Shown here one piece after another: positions 61,955 to 64,000 of a DNA stretch of 64,000 nt (positions are counted from its first letter, which is position 1; the number at the start of each line of letters is the position of its first letter). The notes beneath the pieces are model-generated. The model made no database searches. It saw nothing but the letters and a program-made list of their open reading frames with translations, and was not told the DNA's origin. Both the position numbers and the translations under genes were made by a program. Source of the stretch: Agilicoccus flavus (GTDB lineage Bacteria > Actinomycetota > Actinomycetes > Actinomycetales > Dermatophilaceae); the NCBI RefSeq assembly GCF_014857905.1, contig NZ_JACYXE010000008.1, positions 62,001 through 126,000 of the forward strand. The letters run 5' to 3'.

Positions 61955-62905
61955 ATGACCCAGCCGAACGGCGGCCCCCGCGGGTCGCTCCCCGGCGGCC
62001 TGAGCGCCTTCCCGCTCACGCCCGTCACCGACGCCGGGATCGACGAGACCGCCTTTGCCCGCCTCGTCGCCCGAGCCGCCGCCGCCGGCGTCGACTCCAT
62101 CACCGTCCTGGGCTCCACGGGCAGCTACGCCTACCTCACCGCCGACGAACGCGCCCGGGCCGTCGAGATCGCCGTCGCCGAGGCCGGCGAGGTACCCGTC
62201 ATCGCCGGCATCGGCGCCACACGCACCCGCGAGGTCCGGCGCCACGCCGCGGACGCGCAGACCGCCGGCGCCGCCGGGCTGCTGCTCGCGCCCGTCTCCT
62301 ACCAGCCGCTGACCGACGACGAGGTCCACACCCTGTTCAGCGACGTCGACGCCGCCACCTCCGTGCCGATCGTCGTCTACGACAACCCCGGCACGACCCA
62401 CGTGACGTTCGACGACGACCTGCACGCCCGCATCGCCCGGCTGCCCCACATCGCCTCGATCAAGATCCCGCCCGTCACCGGCGGCCCCGACGCCGTGCGC
62501 CGGCGGGTCGAGGCCCTCCGCGCCCGGATCCCGTCGGACGTCACCATCGGCATCAGCGGCGACCACGTGGCCGCGGACGCCCTCCTCGCCGGGTGCGACA
62601 TCTGGTACAGCGTCCTCGGCGGCACCCTCCCCGAGGCCTGTCGCGACATCGTCCACGCCGCCGCCGCCGGCGACGCGGCCCGGACGGCGCAGCTCAGCGA
62701 ACGACTCGCCCCGCTGTTCGACCTCTTCTCCGCGCACGGCAGCTACCGGGTCGTCTCCGCCCTCGCCGAAGAGCTGGGCCTCGTGGGGCACCCCAACCTG
62801 CCCCGGCCGGTCCTCGGCCTCGACGAGGCCGCCCGCGACCGACTCCGCGCCGCCGTCGACACCCTCGCCGCCCGCGGAGTGCCCGGACTCGCACCGCTCC
62901 GGTAA
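61955..62905 (+). CDS. Dihydrodipicolinate-synthase-family aldolase
   Basis: 316 residues of the DHDPS/N-acetylneuraminate-lyase TIM-barrel family. The Schiff-base Lys is likely in IASIKIPPVTGG, and the catalytic Tyr in VVYDNPGTT. True DapA enzymes have GTTGE at the first substrate loop; here it is VLGSTGSYAYL, and the segment after the Lys also differs from DapA. So it is probably another pyruvate-dependent aldolase or lyase rather than the lysine-pathway enzyme. AGGAG lies eight bases before ATG 61955. It is downstream of the MarR gene and convergent with glnA1. Confidence 0.82.
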   Translation: MTQPNGGPRGSLPGGLSAFPLTPVTDAGIDETAFARLVARAAAAGVDSITVLGSTGSYAYLTADERARAVEIAVAEAGEVPVIAGIGATRTREVRRHAADAQTAGAAGLLLAPVSYQPLTDDEVHTLFSDVDAATSVPIVVYDNPGTTHVTFDDDLHARIARLPHIASIKIPPVTGGPDAVRRRVEALRARIPSDVTIGISGDHVAADALLAGCDIWYSVLGGTLPEACRDIVHAAAAGDAARTAQLSERLAPLFDLFSAHGSYRVVSALAEELGLVGHPNLPRPVLGLDEAARDRLRAAVDTLAARGVPGLAPLR

Positions 62906-62908
62906 CGG

Positions 62909-62950
62909 CGGATGCCGCCGGTCGAGCCGAAGCTCCACCGGCGGCATCCG
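62909..62950. terminator. Hairpin terminator, DHDPS-family gene / glnA1
   Basis: Perfect 14-bp arms (CGGATGCCGCCGGT and complement) with a 14-base loop, four bp after the aldolase stop. Confidence 0.65.
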
Positions 62951-62965
62951 CCCATCCACGTCGGG

Positions 62966-62987
62966 ATGTCGTCCTCGATGACGACAT
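62966..62987. terminator. Second hairpin in the same intergenic region
   Basis: Perfect 8-bp arms ATGTCGTC/GACGACAT with a six-base loop. Between it and the glnA1 stop is a GAGCGCAGCGAG-type partly palindromic segment of the sort scattered in actinomycete intergenic DNA. Confidence 0.4.
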
Positions 62988-63052
62988 GTTCTCGACTCCG
63001 CTTCGGGCGGGCGCCTCGCTGCGCTCGACGCCCACCCTCCGCTACGTCTTCG

Positions 63053-64000
63053 TCAGATGTCGTAGTACATCTCGAACTCGTGCGGGTGCGGCCGGAACCG
63101 GATCGGGTCGACCTCGTTCTTGCGCTTCCACTCGATCCACGCGGCGATGAGGTCCTCGGTGAAGACGTCACCCTCGAGCAGGTACTCGTGGTCCTCCTCC
63201 AGGGCGTCCAGCACCTCCGGCAGGGTGCCGGGCACCTGCGCGATGTTCTCGTGCTCCTCCGGGGGCAGCTCGTAGAGGTCCTTGTCGACCGGCTCCGGGG
63301 GCTCGATGCGGTTGCGGATCCCGTCCAGACCGGCCATGAGCTGCGCCGCGAACGACAGGTACGGGTTGGCCGAGGGGTCCGGGATGCGGAACTCGATGCG
63401 CTTCGCCTTCGGCGAGGTGCCCGCGAGCGGGATGCGGACGCACGCGGAACGGTTGCGCGCCGAGTAGACGAGGTTCACCGGAGCCTCGTAGCCCGGGACG
63501 AGGCGGTGGTAGCTGTTCACCGTCGGGTTCGTGAACGCGAGCAGCGACGGCGCGTGCTTGAGCAGACCACCGATGTACCAGCGGGCGATGTCGGACAGGC
63601 CGCCGTAACCCTGCTCGTCGTAGAAGAGCGGCTTCCCGTCCTTCCACAGCGACTGGTGCGTGTGCATGCCCGACCCGTTGTCACCGAAGAGCGGCTTCGG
63701 CATGAACGTCGCCGACTTGCCCGCCTCCCAGGAGACGTTCTTGACGATGTACTTGAACTTCATGATGTCGTCGCCGGAGTGGACGAGCGTGTTGAACTTG
63801 TAGTTGATCTCCTGCTGCCCGGCGGTGCCCACCTCGTGGTGGCTGCGCTCGACCTCGAGACCGACCTCGTCCAGCTTCTGGCAGATCAGGTCACGCAGGT
63901 CGGCGTAGTGGTCGACCGGCGGGACGGGGAAGTAGCCGCCCTTGTACCGGGTCTTGTAGCCCTTGTTGCCACCCTCCTCGACGCGGCCCGTGTTCCAGGC
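63053..64000 (-). CDS. glnA1: Glutamine synthetase type I, 3' two thirds
   Basis: 315 codons are in the window; the N-terminal part lies beyond base 64000. Reading is open to the edge ([16 protein letters not shown]). Motifs: [60 protein letters not shown] and the C-terminal adenylylation loop [12 protein letters not shown] with its target Tyr. This is the housekeeping, GlnE-regulated dodecameric enzyme. Convergent with the aldolase gene and about 5 kb from glnE, in the same glnA2-glnE...glnA1 neighbourhood as in mycobacteria, here with a two-component system and two further genes inserted. Confidence 0.96.
   Translation of the reverse strand, partial: AWNTGRVEEGGNKGYKTRYKGGYFPVPPVDHYADLRDLICQKLDEVGLEVERSHHEVGTAGQQEINYKFNTLVHSGDDIMKFKYIVKNVSWEAGKSATFMPKPLFGDNGSGMHTHQSLWKDGKPLFYDEQGYGGLSDIARWYIGGLLKHAPSLLAFTNPTVNSYHRLVPGYEAPVNLVYSARNRSACVRIPLAGTSPKAKRIEFRIPDPSANPYLSFAAQLMAGLDGIRNRIEPPEPVDKDLYELPPEEHENIAQVPGTLPEVLDALEEDHEYLLEGDVFTEDLIAAWIEWKRKNEVDPIRFRPHPHEFEMYYDI

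Noticed and set aside
59265-62959. Long minus-strand frames opposite the sensor kinase and aldolase genes
   Set aside because: Translations lack any fold and cross several well-supported plus-strand genes.
62988-63052. GAGCGCAGCGAG-type segment as a mobile repeat element
   Set aside because: A single copy in the window; without the genome it cannot be called a dispersed repeat.

Overview
The window is about 64 kb of very GC-rich DNA, densely packed with overlapping genes. It looks like a chromosomal core segment of an actinomycete. Pointers are a class A actinobacterial RNase P RNA, polyphosphate glucokinase, GuaB1, DUF3145 and DUF3052 proteins, a fused RNase H/acid phosphatase, a DosS-like heme sensor kinase and a glnA2-glnE-glnA1 locus. 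The gene set fits Micrococcales (something near Intrasporangiaceae or Dermacoccaceae), but that placement is inference. I saw no transposase, insertion sequence, prophage, CRISPR array or plasmid function.

Layout. 0-9 kb: end of uppS, argG, a Phd/PIN toxin-antitoxin pair, a small membrane protein, dusB, a sulfurtransferase, dgt, dnaG. 9.3-10.8 kb: tRNA-Asn, tRNA-CAU (probably Ile2), an orphan 87-residue gene, a 430-bp gene-free stretch, DUF3145. 11-22 kb (minus strand): fasR-like regulator, fabD, fabH, acpP, fabF, then an 1,864-residue single-chain acyl-CoA carboxylase. 22-30 kb: secreted GlpQ, convergent with a six-gene operon (DeoR regulator, binding protein, two permeases, ATPase, and a glycerophosphodiesterase fused to an inositol-monophosphatase domain). 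30-40 kb: aceE, fdhD, DUF3052, ahpE, tRNA-Val, nif3, a zinc-ribbon protein, RNase H/phosphatase and an RNB nuclease. 39.9-46.7 kb: a TetR regulator divergent from an MMPL-type membrane protein fused to an ABC-like ATPase, followed by YhgE/Pip. 46.7-53.5 kb: two SGNH hydrolases, rnpB, guaB1, a metallo-hydrolase, ppgK, map and a small gene. 53.5-64 kb: glnA2, glnE, a DosR/DosS-like two-component system with a universal-stress protein between its genes, a MarR regulator, a DHDPS-family aldolase and the 3' part of glnA1.

How the genes work together. The 11-22 kb block can in principle make malonyl-CoA (carboxylase), load it onto ACP (FabD), start chains (FabH) and extend them (FabF) under one regulator. 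The 23.5-30 kb operon looks like uptake plus two-step breakdown of a glycerophosphodiester, with glycerophosphoinositol the attractive substrate. The 40-47 kb locus looks like a regulated envelope transport or export system in which an RND-fold protein has lost its visible proton-relay residues and gained an ATPase domain.

A recurring feature is a TANNNT-like -10 hexamer followed by six to eight bases and then the start codon. It appears before 14 genes or leader ORFs, implies leaderless mRNAs, and decides several start codons here. All similarity statements rest on motif recognition by eye, with no database search.
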